Positions 7,804-14,466 of a stretch of DNA of 29,337 nucleotides are shown here, in pieces; the first letter of the stretch is position 1; each line of letters begins with the position of its first letter. Under the pieces are notes generated by a model, which saw nothing but the letters and a program-made list of their open reading frames with translations, was not told the origin of the DNA and made no database searches. This stretch comes from DASPOF01 sp035626155 (lineage in GTDB: Bacteria > Desulfobacterota > Binatia > Binatales > Binataceae), in NCBI GenBank assembly GCA_035626155.1, contig DASPOF010000102.1:1-29337 (forward strand), given 5' to 3'. A program made the translations under genes and the position numbers.

Positions 7804-8400
7804 ATGAGAATGCCCGCTGCAGGCGTAGTTCTCCTCGCGGTCGCAATTCTCGCCGTTGCGGCGCTTTGGCCCCGCATCACGCGCGCTGAATTGCTCAAGG
7901 AAGGCGACGTCGCACCGTCGTTCTCGACCCAGATGGTGCAGGGCGATCAGATTGCGCCCGTCGCGCTTGCCGATTTGCACGGCAAGAAGGTCATTCTGTA
8001 CTTCTACCCGAAGGACGACACGCCCGGATGCACCAAGGAGGCGTGTACATTTCGCGACGGATTCGCGCGTTTCCAGAGCGCCGGGGTGGTCGTGCTCGGA
8101 TGCAGCATCGATACTTCGGACTCCCATCGCGCCTTCATCAAGAAGTACAGCATCCCCTTTCCGCTCCTGCTCGATCCCGACAAAAAGATCGCGGCCGAGT
8201 ACGGCGCGGCAAACGGGATTCCGATCCTCGGGCTGGACCGCCGGATCACCTACGTGATCGACGAGGACGGAAAGATCCAGAAGGTCTATCCGAAAGTCGA
8301 TCCGTCTCAGCACGTAACGCAGATCCTCGCCGATCTCCACGTACCCGAGCATCCGGTGGCGGCCGCTCCTGCGGCCAGCCCCGGCGCCGCGATGAACTGA
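7804..8400 (+). CDS. Exported Bcp/PrxQ-type peroxiredoxin
   Basis: A 198-residue thioredoxin-fold peroxidase. The active site DTPGCTKEAC places the peroxidatic Cys at C76 and the resolving Cys five residues later at C81, the atypical 2-Cys PrxQ/Bcp arrangement. Other Bcp blocks are VILYFYPKDDTPG, GCSIDTSDSHRAF and YVIDEDGKIQKVY. Unlike classical cytoplasmic Bcp it begins with a hydrophobic segment (AAGVVLLAVAILAVAALW), so it is exported or membrane-tethered. It would reduce peroxides in the periplasm with a thioredoxin-like donor. A Pro/Ala-rich tail follows the domain. It lies 69 bp downstream of ilvE. Confidence 0.88.
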   Translation: MRMPAAGVVLLAVAILAVAALWPRITRAELLKEGDVAPSFSTQMVQGDQIAPVALADLHGKKVILYFYPKDDTPGCTKEACTFRDGFARFQSAGVVVLGCSIDTSDSHRAFIKKYSIPFPLLLDPDKKIAAEYGAANGIPILGLDRRITYVIDEDGKIQKVYPKVDPSQHVTQILADLHVPEHPVAAAPAASPGAAMN

Positions 8401-8476
8401 CGAGCGGCACTGACGCGGCCACGGCGCCCCTGCACCGAACAGCGCGATACCGCGCGCCTCTGCTAGTATCGGTGCG

Positions 8477-9787
8477 GTGACGAGCGCCGGCGACCAGACG
8501 AGGCTTGTGCGCAGTTGCGACTCGATCGTGGTGCTCGCGCCGCACACGCGCGCCGGGGCGACGATGCTCGCGAAGAACAGCGATCGTTTCCCGCTCGAAT
8601 GCCAGGCGCTGTTCCACGCGCCGCGCCAGCGCCATCGCGAGGGCTCAACGGTTCACTGCCAGTATCTCGAAATTCCCCAAGCGCCCGAGACGTATGCCGT
8701 AGTCGGCTCGCGCCCGTTCTGGCTCTGGGGTTTCGAGCACGGCCTGAACGAGTTCGGGGTCGCGATCGGCAACGAGGCGGTGTTGACCAGGGAATCGCTT
8801 CCCGCCACGGGGCTGCTCGGAATGGACCTGGTCCGCCTCGCGCTGGAGCGCAGCCGCACGGCGCGCGAGGCCGCCGAGATCATGGGCGCGTTAATCGAGC
8901 GCTTCGGCCAGGGCGGTTCGAGCGCGTACGATTTCGATTTCCGTTACTCGGGTGGTTTCATGATTGCCGATCACGGCGAGGCATACGTGCTCGAAAGCTC
9001 GGGCCGGCAATGGGTTGCGCGAGCGGTCGCCGATCGCGCGTGCATCTCCAATATTCTGACCACTGCGGGGTACGATTTCGGCTCTGCGGATGCGAGGGCC
9101 TACGCGGGCGAGCGCGGATGGTGGGACGGCGCGGAGCCGTTCGAGTTCGCGGCCGCTTATGGAATGGGGCGCGATGTCGATCCGCTGTCAGCGCTCGGGC
9201 GACTTGCACGCAGCGATGAACTGGCGGGCCGGCGCGGCAAACGCACGCTGCGCGAGATGTTCTCGATGCTTCGCGATCATTACGAGATGGGCGAGATGCC
9301 GATTATCACCGTTCCCGCCGACAACGCGCACAGCTACTCGCTTTGCATGCACAATATCCAGGGCACGACCGCGAGCATGGTCGCCGAGATTGCGCCGCCC
9401 GGCGCGGACTCGATCTCCGTGATGTGGGCCTCGTTGGCGGCCCCGTGCACCGGCATCTTCTTCCCGGTCTACCCAGACGCGGCGATTCCGCCCGCGCTCG
9501 CCGTGGGTGCGGCGGAGCCGACACGCCAATCGCCGTGGTGGCAGATGAAGCGGATCCAGGACCTCGTTGCGGCCGACCCAAGCCGTCGCGCGCCGATTGC
9601 GTGGGAGCACTTCCGGCCGCTCGAGAACGCGATAATCGAGCGGGCCGCAGAGGTCGGGAACAAGGCGTCGCGCCTCGATCGCGCCGAACGAGCAAGCCTG
9701 CTATCGAATTTCATGACCCACAATGTGGTTCGCATCCTGAAGGCCGCGGAGCAGGTCGAGGAGTCGCTGGCGCGCGCCGCGAGCTGA
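8477..9787 (+). CDS. Secernin-like Ntn hydrolase (peptidase family C69)
   Basis: A 436-residue protein with the secernin/C69 opening CDSIVVLAPHTRAGATM then LAKNSDR. In this family the Cys becomes the N-terminal nucleophile after loss of a short leader. Here it is C14, preceded by 13 residues from a GTG start at 8477. Later blocks RPFWLWGFEHGLNEFGVAIG and VLTRES match the family core, as does the C-terminal PWWQMKRIQDLV. Proposed activities are dipeptidase or amidohydrolase, and the natural substrate of bacterial members is mostly unknown. No signal peptide is seen. If the true start is closer to C14, the leader is shorter; I see no strong ribosome site to decide. Confidence 0.75.
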   Translation: MTSAGDQTRLVRSCDSIVVLAPHTRAGATMLAKNSDRFPLECQALFHAPRQRHREGSTVHCQYLEIPQAPETYAVVGSRPFWLWGFEHGLNEFGVAIGNEAVLTRESLPATGLLGMDLVRLALERSRTAREAAEIMGALIERFGQGGSSAYDFDFRYSGGFMIADHGEAYVLESSGRQWVARAVADRACISNILTTAGYDFGSADARAYAGERGWWDGAEPFEFAAAYGMGRDVDPLSALGRLARSDELAGRRGKRTLREMFSMLRDHYEMGEMPIITVPADNAHSYSLCMHNIQGTTASMVAEIAPPGADSISVMWASLAAPCTGIFFPVYPDAAIPPALAVGAAEPTRQSPWWQMKRIQDLVAADPSRRAPIAWEHFRPLENAIIERAAEVGNKASRLDRAERASLLSNFMTHNVVRILKAAEQVEESLARAAS

Positions 9788-9813
9788 AGACATGGTGGGG
9801 CCAATGAGGCGGC

Positions 9814-9839
9814 GGCCCGCGGGGCTTGCCCGCGCGGCC
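9814..9839 (+). terminator. GC-rich hairpin after the secernin-like gene
   Basis: GGCCCGCGGG (9814-9823) pairs with CCCGCG-GGCC (9829-9839, one bulged C) around a 5-nt loop, 27 nt past the stop. No T-run follows, so termination would be weak or factor-dependent. It separates the hydrolase gene from the acyl-CoA dehydrogenase gene. Confidence 0.35.
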
Positions 9840-9914
9840 TAAGGACGCTACTCAAAAGGCGGCGGCTCGACTACGATGCCAGTCGATCGCCGACTCTAAC
9901 GGGAGCGTCGCCAA

Positions 9915-11099
9915 ATGGATTTCACATACACCGCAGAGCAGGAAGCCTATCGCATGGAAGTGCGCCGCTGGCTCGAGGCCAATCGGCCGCCAGCGCTTAC
10001 CGAAGATGAAATTCAAGGTGCGGGCGCCGAGGCCAACTGGGACCGCCTCAAGGCCTGGCACAAGAAGCTCTACCATGCGGGATGGGCCGGGCTTACCTGG
10101 CCGAAGGAGTATGGCGGCCGCGGCGCGACATTTGTCGAGCAGGTCATCTTTCAGCAGGAACTCGGAAGGCTCAATCTGCCGATGGGGTGCAACACGCTGG
10201 GGATCATAATGACCGGCCCGGCGTTGATGCAGTGGGGCACGGCGGAGCAGAAGCAGCGTTATCTCCAGCCGATCCTCGCGGGCGACGAAATCTGGTGCGA
10301 AGGGATGTCGGAGCCGGGCGCCGGCTCGGACCTCGCGTCGCTGCAAACCCGCGCCGAACTCAAGGGCGATTACTTTGTCGTCAATGGGCAGAAGGTCTGG
10401 ACCACGCTCGCCCATCGCTCCGACTTCTGCCAGCTCTTCGTGCGCACCGATCCCGCCGCACCCAAGCACAAAGGGCTAAGCGCGCTCCTGGTCAGCATGA
10501 AGAGTCCGGGCGTGACGGTCCGCCCGCTCAAGCAGATTACCGGTGATGCGGAATTCAACGAGATTTTTCTCGAGGACGTGAAGGTACCCAAGGACCAACT
10601 GCTTGGCCCGATAAACATGGGATGGCAGGTGCTCGTGTCCACGCTGATGCATGAGCGGTTCGGAATCGGCGAGACGCTGAGCGGTACCGAGCAGATGCTG
10701 GGAGCGCTGGTCGAGCTTGCGCGGCGCTCCAATATCGGCGGGCGCCCCGCAATCGAGGACGACTCGATTCGCCAGCAGCTCGCGCAGTTCGCGATCGAGG
10801 CTGCGGCCAAGAAGTACAACGGCCTGCGCGCGCTCACGCGCCGGCTCCAGGGGCTGCTACCCGGTCCGGAAGCGTCGATCTCAAAGCTCAATACGACCGA
10901 CCTCGGCCAGAGGATGGTCAAATATTCCGCGCGGCTGCTCGGCGAATATGCGACGCTCGATCGGGAATCGCCGTTCGCGCCCGAGGGCGACTGGATGAAG
11001 CGCATACTCGGGTGCGAGTCGATGACGATCGCCGGGGGGACTTCGCCGGTCCAGAAGAACATGATCGGCGAGCGCGTGCTCGGCCTGCCCAAGGGCTAA
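9915..11099 (+). CDS. Acyl-CoA dehydrogenase
   Basis: A 394-residue FAD-dependent acyl-CoA dehydrogenase of standard length. The N-terminal helical domain begins MDFTYTAEQEAYRMEVRRWL. The FAD/substrate loop reads CEGMSEPGAGSDLASLQT, and the middle beta-domain contains VVNGQKVWTTLAHRSDF. The C-terminal helices include MGWQVLVSTLMHERFGIGE and end with the conserved IAGGTSPVQKNMIGERVLGL. The subtype with TWPKEYGGRGA and a lone gene context is common in fatty-acid, steroid-side-chain and unusual acyl-CoA breakdown. Chain length and substrate cannot be read from the sequence. GGGAG lies about 10 nt before the ATG. Electrons would go to electron-transfer flavoprotein, whose genes are not in the window. 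Confidence 0.93.
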   Translation: MDFTYTAEQEAYRMEVRRWLEANRPPALTEDEIQGAGAEANWDRLKAWHKKLYHAGWAGLTWPKEYGGRGATFVEQVIFQQELGRLNLPMGCNTLGIIMTGPALMQWGTAEQKQRYLQPILAGDEIWCEGMSEPGAGSDLASLQTRAELKGDYFVVNGQKVWTTLAHRSDFCQLFVRTDPAAPKHKGLSALLVSMKSPGVTVRPLKQITGDAEFNEIFLEDVKVPKDQLLGPINMGWQVLVSTLMHERFGIGETLSGTEQMLGALVELARRSNIGGRPAIEDDSIRQQLAQFAIEAAAKKYNGLRALTRRLQGLLPGPEASISKLNTTDLGQRMVKYSARLLGEYATLDRESPFAPEGDWMKRILGCESMTIAGGTSPVQKNMIGERVLGLPKG

Positions 11100-11145
11100 G
11101 CGTCAAGAACACCGCGCCGGCGAGGCGGGCGGCTATCGATCAAAC

Positions 11146-12804
11146 TCACCGGCCATGCGCCGGCTGCCCGTGCGCGCCGCCTCCAGGCTGCGGCGCGGCG
11201 GCGCGCGACGGCTGGGCAGGGTGAAGCGCGTAGGCCTTCATCCGCTCCGCGTGCTGGCGCTCCAAAGCCATCTGCTGCTGAACGTGCTGATGGGCAAGCT
11301 TCTGCTGCTCCTGCATATGCTGGCGCGCAAGAGTCTGCCGTTGCTCCATATGCTGCCGGGTCGCCGCCAGCATCTGCTGCTCGTGCTGGCGCTGGATCGC
11401 CTGCATCTGCTCCTGGTGCGCTCGCTCAAACTCGGCTGATTGCTGGCGACGCGCTTGCTCCGCCCCTTTTGGCGGGGCGGCATGCTCACGTTCGAGCGCT
11501 TGCAGTTGCTGAGCGTGCTGGCGCTCGAGCGTCTGGATTTGTTGCTGATGTTGGCGGTCGGCGTCCTGCTGGCGCTGGGTGTGCTGAAGCTCGGATTCCT
11601 GGAGCTTTTGAGCGTACTGGCGTTGCAGCTCCTGCTGCTGCTGGACATGGTCGCGTTCAGCCGCCTGCCGCATCGCGCCATTCCACTCGGGATGATGCTC
11701 GAGGGCCCACTTGGGATTTTTCTCCGCCCACCAGTTCGCATCGCGCCAGACGTGACGGTCGTCGAAGTCGCCAATCCACTCGGGATGGTGCTTGGCCGCC
11801 CAGACGCGATCATGCTGATACCACCAGGTATCGTCGCGCCAGAGGTGATGGTCATCGAAATCGCCCCACCACTCGGGATGATTGGCGCGAGTCCAGTTTG
11901 CCCGATTTTGCCACCACCATGCGGCGGGCCGCCAAACGTGCTGGTCATCGAAGTCGCCCCACCACTCGGGATGATTCGCGCGTACCCAGTCCGGACGGGT
12001 TTGCCACCACCATCCCGCGGGCCGCCAGACGTGATCATCGTCGAAGTCGCCCCACCATTCGGGATGATGCTCGTAACACCAATCCGGCCGAGTCTCCCAC
12101 CACCATCCTGCGGGCCGCCAAAGGTGATCCACGTCGAAGTCGCCCCACCACTCAGGATGATGGGCGCGCGCCCAATCCGGATGCCTGTCCCACCACCACG
12201 GAGCCGGGTACCACACCCCCTCCCAATAGTCGCCCCACCAATCAGGATGGTACGCACGGACCCAGTCGGGCTGGAATAGCCACCACCACGGCGCTGGGTA
12301 CCAGACGCCCTCCCAGTAATCACCCCACCATTCGGGATGATGGAGGCGGACCCATGCCGGTTGGAACATCCACCACCAGCCGGCCGGGTACCAGACACCC
12401 TCGTGGAAGTCGCCCCACCATTCAGGATGATGAGCGCGGATCCAGTCGGGCTGGTATTGCCACCACCAGGCGGCCGGGTACCAGACGCCCTCGTAATAGT
12501 CGCCCCACCATTCGGGATGATGGGCGCGGACCCAATCGGGGTTGTATCGCCACCACCAATCCGCCGGGTGCCAGAAGTTTTCCTCGTCGAAATCGCCCCA
12601 CCACTCAGGATGGTGCGCGCGAACCCAGGCGGCGCGATTCTGCCACCACCACGCCGCATCGAGCCACGCATGACCCTCGTCGAAGGCGCCCCAGTGCGGC
12701 TCGGGAGGGAAAGGAGTGGGCCATGGTGCGAGCTCGGCGAGCGCGGGAGTCGCCAGGGTAAGCAGAACCAGCATCGCGCCCAGCAGGATTTTGCCTCTGC
12801 TCAT
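11146..12804 (-). CDS. Exported Trp/His-rich tandem-repeat protein with Gln/His coiled coil
   Basis: A 552-residue protein unlike any family I recognise. Start ATG 12804 has GGAGGG 9 nt upstream; an in-frame TTG at 12813 touches that site and is unlikely. Residues 1-23 form a signal peptide ending ATPALA. Residues 36-376 are 11 tandem units of 30-31 residues plus a terminal half unit. The unit pattern is HHPEWWGD, an acidic or aromatic stretch, VWRPAGWWW or VWYPAPWWW, then PDWVRA. The HHPEWW blocks begin at residues 64, 95, 125, 155, 185, 215, 246, 277, 308, 339 and 370. I count about 77 Trp, roughly 14% of the protein. Residues 379-525 are a Gln/His-rich coiled coil (QRQHEQQM, LARQHMQEQQ), and the tail is Pro/Gly-rich. 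It is the last gene of the mre/mrd cluster strand. A structural, adhesive or metal/cofactor-binding envelope role is possible but unproven. Confidence 0.9.
   Translation of the reverse strand: MSRGKILLGAMLVLLTLATPALAELAPWPTPFPPEPHWGAFDEGHAWLDAAWWWQNRAAWVRAHHPEWWGDFDEENFWHPADWWWRYNPDWVRAHHPEWWGDYYEGVWYPAAWWWQYQPDWIRAHHPEWWGDFHEGVWYPAGWWWMFQPAWVRLHHPEWWGDYWEGVWYPAPWWWLFQPDWVRAYHPDWWGDYWEGVWYPAPWWWDRHPDWARAHHPEWWGDFDVDHLWRPAGWWWETRPDWCYEHHPEWWGDFDDDHVWRPAGWWWQTRPDWVRANHPEWWGDFDDQHVWRPAAWWWQNRANWTRANHPEWWGDFDDHHLWRDDTWWYQHDRVWAAKHHPEWIGDFDDRHVWRDANWWAEKNPKWALEHHPEWNGAMRQAAERDHVQQQQELQRQYAQKLQESELQHTQRQQDADRQHQQQIQTLERQHAQQLQALEREHAAPPKGAEQARRQQSAEFERAHQEQMQAIQRQHEQQMLAATRQHMEQRQTLARQHMQEQQKLAHQHVQQQMALERQHAERMKAYALHPAQPSRAAAPQPGGGAHGQPAHGR
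11677..12699 (-). repeat. Coding tandem repeats, 90/93-bp units
   Basis: About 1 kb of in-frame tandem repeats encodes the Trp/His units. Successive unit starts are 31, 30, 30, 30, 30, 31, 31, 31, 31 and 31 codons apart. There are two classes. The 90-bp units (residues 95-214) carry EGVWYPA, and the 93-bp units flanking them carry DFDxxHxW. The DNA itself is conserved (CGCCCCACCA recurs on the plus strand), which creates long artefactual open frames in other frames. The region is prone to repeat-number variation and to misassembly. Confidence 0.9.
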
Positions 12805-12841
12805 CGCTCGCAACCCTCCGCTCGCTTGCGTCAGCCGCTCC

Positions 12842-13087
12842 TTATCGCTGCATCGCCTGAAAGATCATCGGAGCGGCCTCGGCCATGATCTCGCCGACGA
12901 TTTCGGAAAGCGGCTTGCTCGGGGTGGCAAGCTTCTCGGTGAGCGAGCGCATCACGAGAAGATAGTGCGTCTTGGTCTCGCTGCTGATTGTGCCGAGCCG
13001 GACGGTTTCCATCACCTCGACGAATTGGCGATGGACCTCGCAAATCTCGATATCGGTTGGATCGGTGAACTTTCTGCGGCGCGCCAT
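12842..13087 (-). CDS. Small hypothetical protein (81 aa) upstream of the Trp/His repeat gene
   Basis: An 81-residue, probably all-helical, soluble protein. The N-terminus is basic (MARRRKFTDPTD) and the rest is amphipathic (EICEVHRQFVEVMETVRLG, KTHYLLVMRSLTEKL). The ATG at 13087 has a good ribosome site, GGAAGGAG, about 5 nt upstream, which supports it as a real gene. It lies 99 bp after rodA and 37 bp before the repeat-protein start, all on one strand, so co-transcription with the repeat gene is likely. I recognise no family. The lack of a signal peptide places it in the cytoplasm, unlike its exported neighbour. Confidence 0.7.
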   Translation of the reverse strand: MARRRKFTDPTDIEICEVHRQFVEVMETVRLGTISSETKTHYLLVMRSLTEKLATPSKPLSEIVGEIMAEAAPMIFQAMQR

Positions 13088-13186
13088 TTTGCTCCTTCCT
13101 CGAATCGCTCTCTCAGCGCGATTTTCGGGTAATCAGGTGAGCTATGGCAAGAGCAGCGGGCGCCCATCAGCAGTGGGCCGCGAAAA

Positions 13187-14293
13187 TCAGAACAGGTAGC
13201 GGCGGCTGTTGATGCTGATGAGGATGCCCATCGCCGCCATCATCGCAATCAGCGACGATCCGCCGTAACTCACCAGCGGGAGCGTGATGCCCACGACCGG
13301 CAGCATCCCGGTCGCCATCCCGACATTGATCGCCACCTGCCAGAACACGATCGCGGTCAGCCCCACCGCGAGCAGCGACCCGAAGCGATCGCGCGCGTGG
13401 CGCGCCACCCACGCCCCGCGCAGAATCAGCGTCGTGTAGAGGGCGAGCAGGAGCACGGAACCTGCCAGCCCGAACTCCTCGGCAAACACCGCGAAAATAA
13501 AGTCGGTGCTCTGCTCGGGCAGGAAGTTGAGCCGTGCCTGCGTGCCGTTGAGGAACCCCTTGCCCAGCGCGCCGCCCGCGCCGATCGCGATCTCGGACTG
13601 GATGATGTGGTAGCCGGAGCCGAGCGGGTCGGCCTGCGGATCGATGAAGCTCACCAGGCGCTGGCGCTGGTAGGGTTTCATATAGTGCCAGCCTACCGGC
13701 GCTGCCATGATCGCGAGCAGCGCCAGGATCGCCATCTTCCGCCAGTTCATCCCGCTCACGAAAATCAGCGTGACCGTTATCGCGACCAGAATCAGCGCGG
13801 TGCCCAGATCGGGCTGCCTCAGCACGAGAACTACCGGGACCCCGAGCAGGAACGCCGGGATGATCATCTGGCGCAACTGCCATCCACCCTTGGGCGGCTC
13901 GTCGCGGAAGTAGCGCACCATCACTAAGACCACCGCGAGCTTGGCCAGTTCCGACGGCTCGAGCTTGAACAGTCCCAGATTGATCCATCGCCGCGAGCCG
14001 CCGGTCGCATGCCCCGTGATCATCGTGACCCCCAGCAATGCGACCGCGATCGCATAGAACGGATAGGCGTAAGTCTCGAGCGCGCGGTAGTCCACCAGCA
14101 CGGCGCCGATCATGACCAGCGTACCCGTTCCCACCCAGATCATCTGGCGGACCACGAGCGGGTCGAGCGGCTTGCGCGGTCCCGCATACGATGCGCTCAT
14201 CACGCTCAGCAGGCCGATCCCTGCAAGCGTGAGCACGCTCCAGAAAACCGTCCAATCGAAGTGAAGGATGAGCCGCCGGTCAAGCGCTGGCAC
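13187..14293 (-). CDS. rodA: RodA, SEDS peptidoglycan glycosyltransferase
   Basis: A 368-residue SEDS-family integral membrane protein with about ten hydrophobic helices. It polymerises lipid II into glycan strands as partner of PBP2 in the elongasome. Conserved blocks are HIIQSEIAIGAGGALGKGF, FIFAVFAEEFGLAGS, LPLVSYGGSSLIA and the C-terminal SINSRR. I set the start at GTG 14293, with GGGAGG 9 nt upstream, giving VPALDRRLILHFDWTVFW. The frame is open for another 34 codons upstream, but that extension reads through the repeat at 14308-14466 and is not expected in RodA. The usual tight mrdA-rodA junction is interrupted by that repeat. Confidence 0.93.
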   Translation of the reverse strand: MPALDRRLILHFDWTVFWSVLTLAGIGLLSVMSASYAGPRKPLDPLVVRQMIWVGTGTLVMIGAVLVDYRALETYAYPFYAIAVALLGVTMITGHATGGSRRWINLGLFKLEPSELAKLAVVLVMVRYFRDEPPKGGWQLRQMIIPAFLLGVPVVLVLRQPDLGTALILVAITVTLIFVSGMNWRKMAILALLAIMAAPVGWHYMKPYQRQRLVSFIDPQADPLGSGYHIIQSEIAIGAGGALGKGFLNGTQARLNFLPEQSTDFIFAVFAEEFGLAGSVLLLALYTTLILRGAWVARHARDRFGSLLAVGLTAIVFWQVAINVGMATGMLPVVGITLPLVSYGGSSLIAMMAAMGILISINSRRYLF

Positions 14294-14307
14294 GTGCCCC
14301 GGCCTCC

Positions 14308-14466
14308 CAGCAGGCTGGTGATAAATCACAGCCTGCTCCCCCTCTCTTATCTCCCCCGGAAAAGACCGGGAGAGAAGATAGAGGAAAGCACCCACCTTTC
14401 ATGCAGGATGTTGAGACCGCAGGGCGGTCGGACTGCGAGGCTCTCGGGTTTCTCAACATCCTGCTA
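14308..14466 (+). repeat. 159-bp composite hairpin element, copy B (between mrdA and rodA)
   Basis: Hairpin 1 pairs AGCAGGC and GTGAT with ATCAC and GCCTGCT. Hairpin 2 pairs CCTCT...CTCCCCCGG with CCGGGAGAG...AGAGG around AAAAGA. Hairpin 3 has a perfect 14-bp outer stem, GCAGGATGTTGAGA with TCTCAACATCCTGC, and a nested CGCAG/CTGCG stem. The first 82 nt differ from copy C at only two positions by eye. The terminal TAG (minus strand, 14466-14464) is the mrdA stop codon, and the other end touches the rodA ribosome site. The whole mrdA-rodA junction is therefore this element. Confidence 0.85.

Noticed and set aside
11677..12699. Regular repeats resembling a CRISPR array
   Set aside because: Units are contiguous, coding and 90-93 bp long, without unique spacers.
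11440..12761. Long plus-strand frames (279 and 430 codons) with Pro-rich repeats
   Set aside because: They are the antisense of the tandem-repeat gene. The repeat period keeps stops out of all frames. They lack a ribosome site and signal, whereas the minus frame has both.
14294..14395. 34-codon N-terminal extension of rodA
   Set aside because: It is a translation of the repeat element (VIYHQPAGR); the same peptide appears in copy C. A GTG with GGGAGG lies at 14293.
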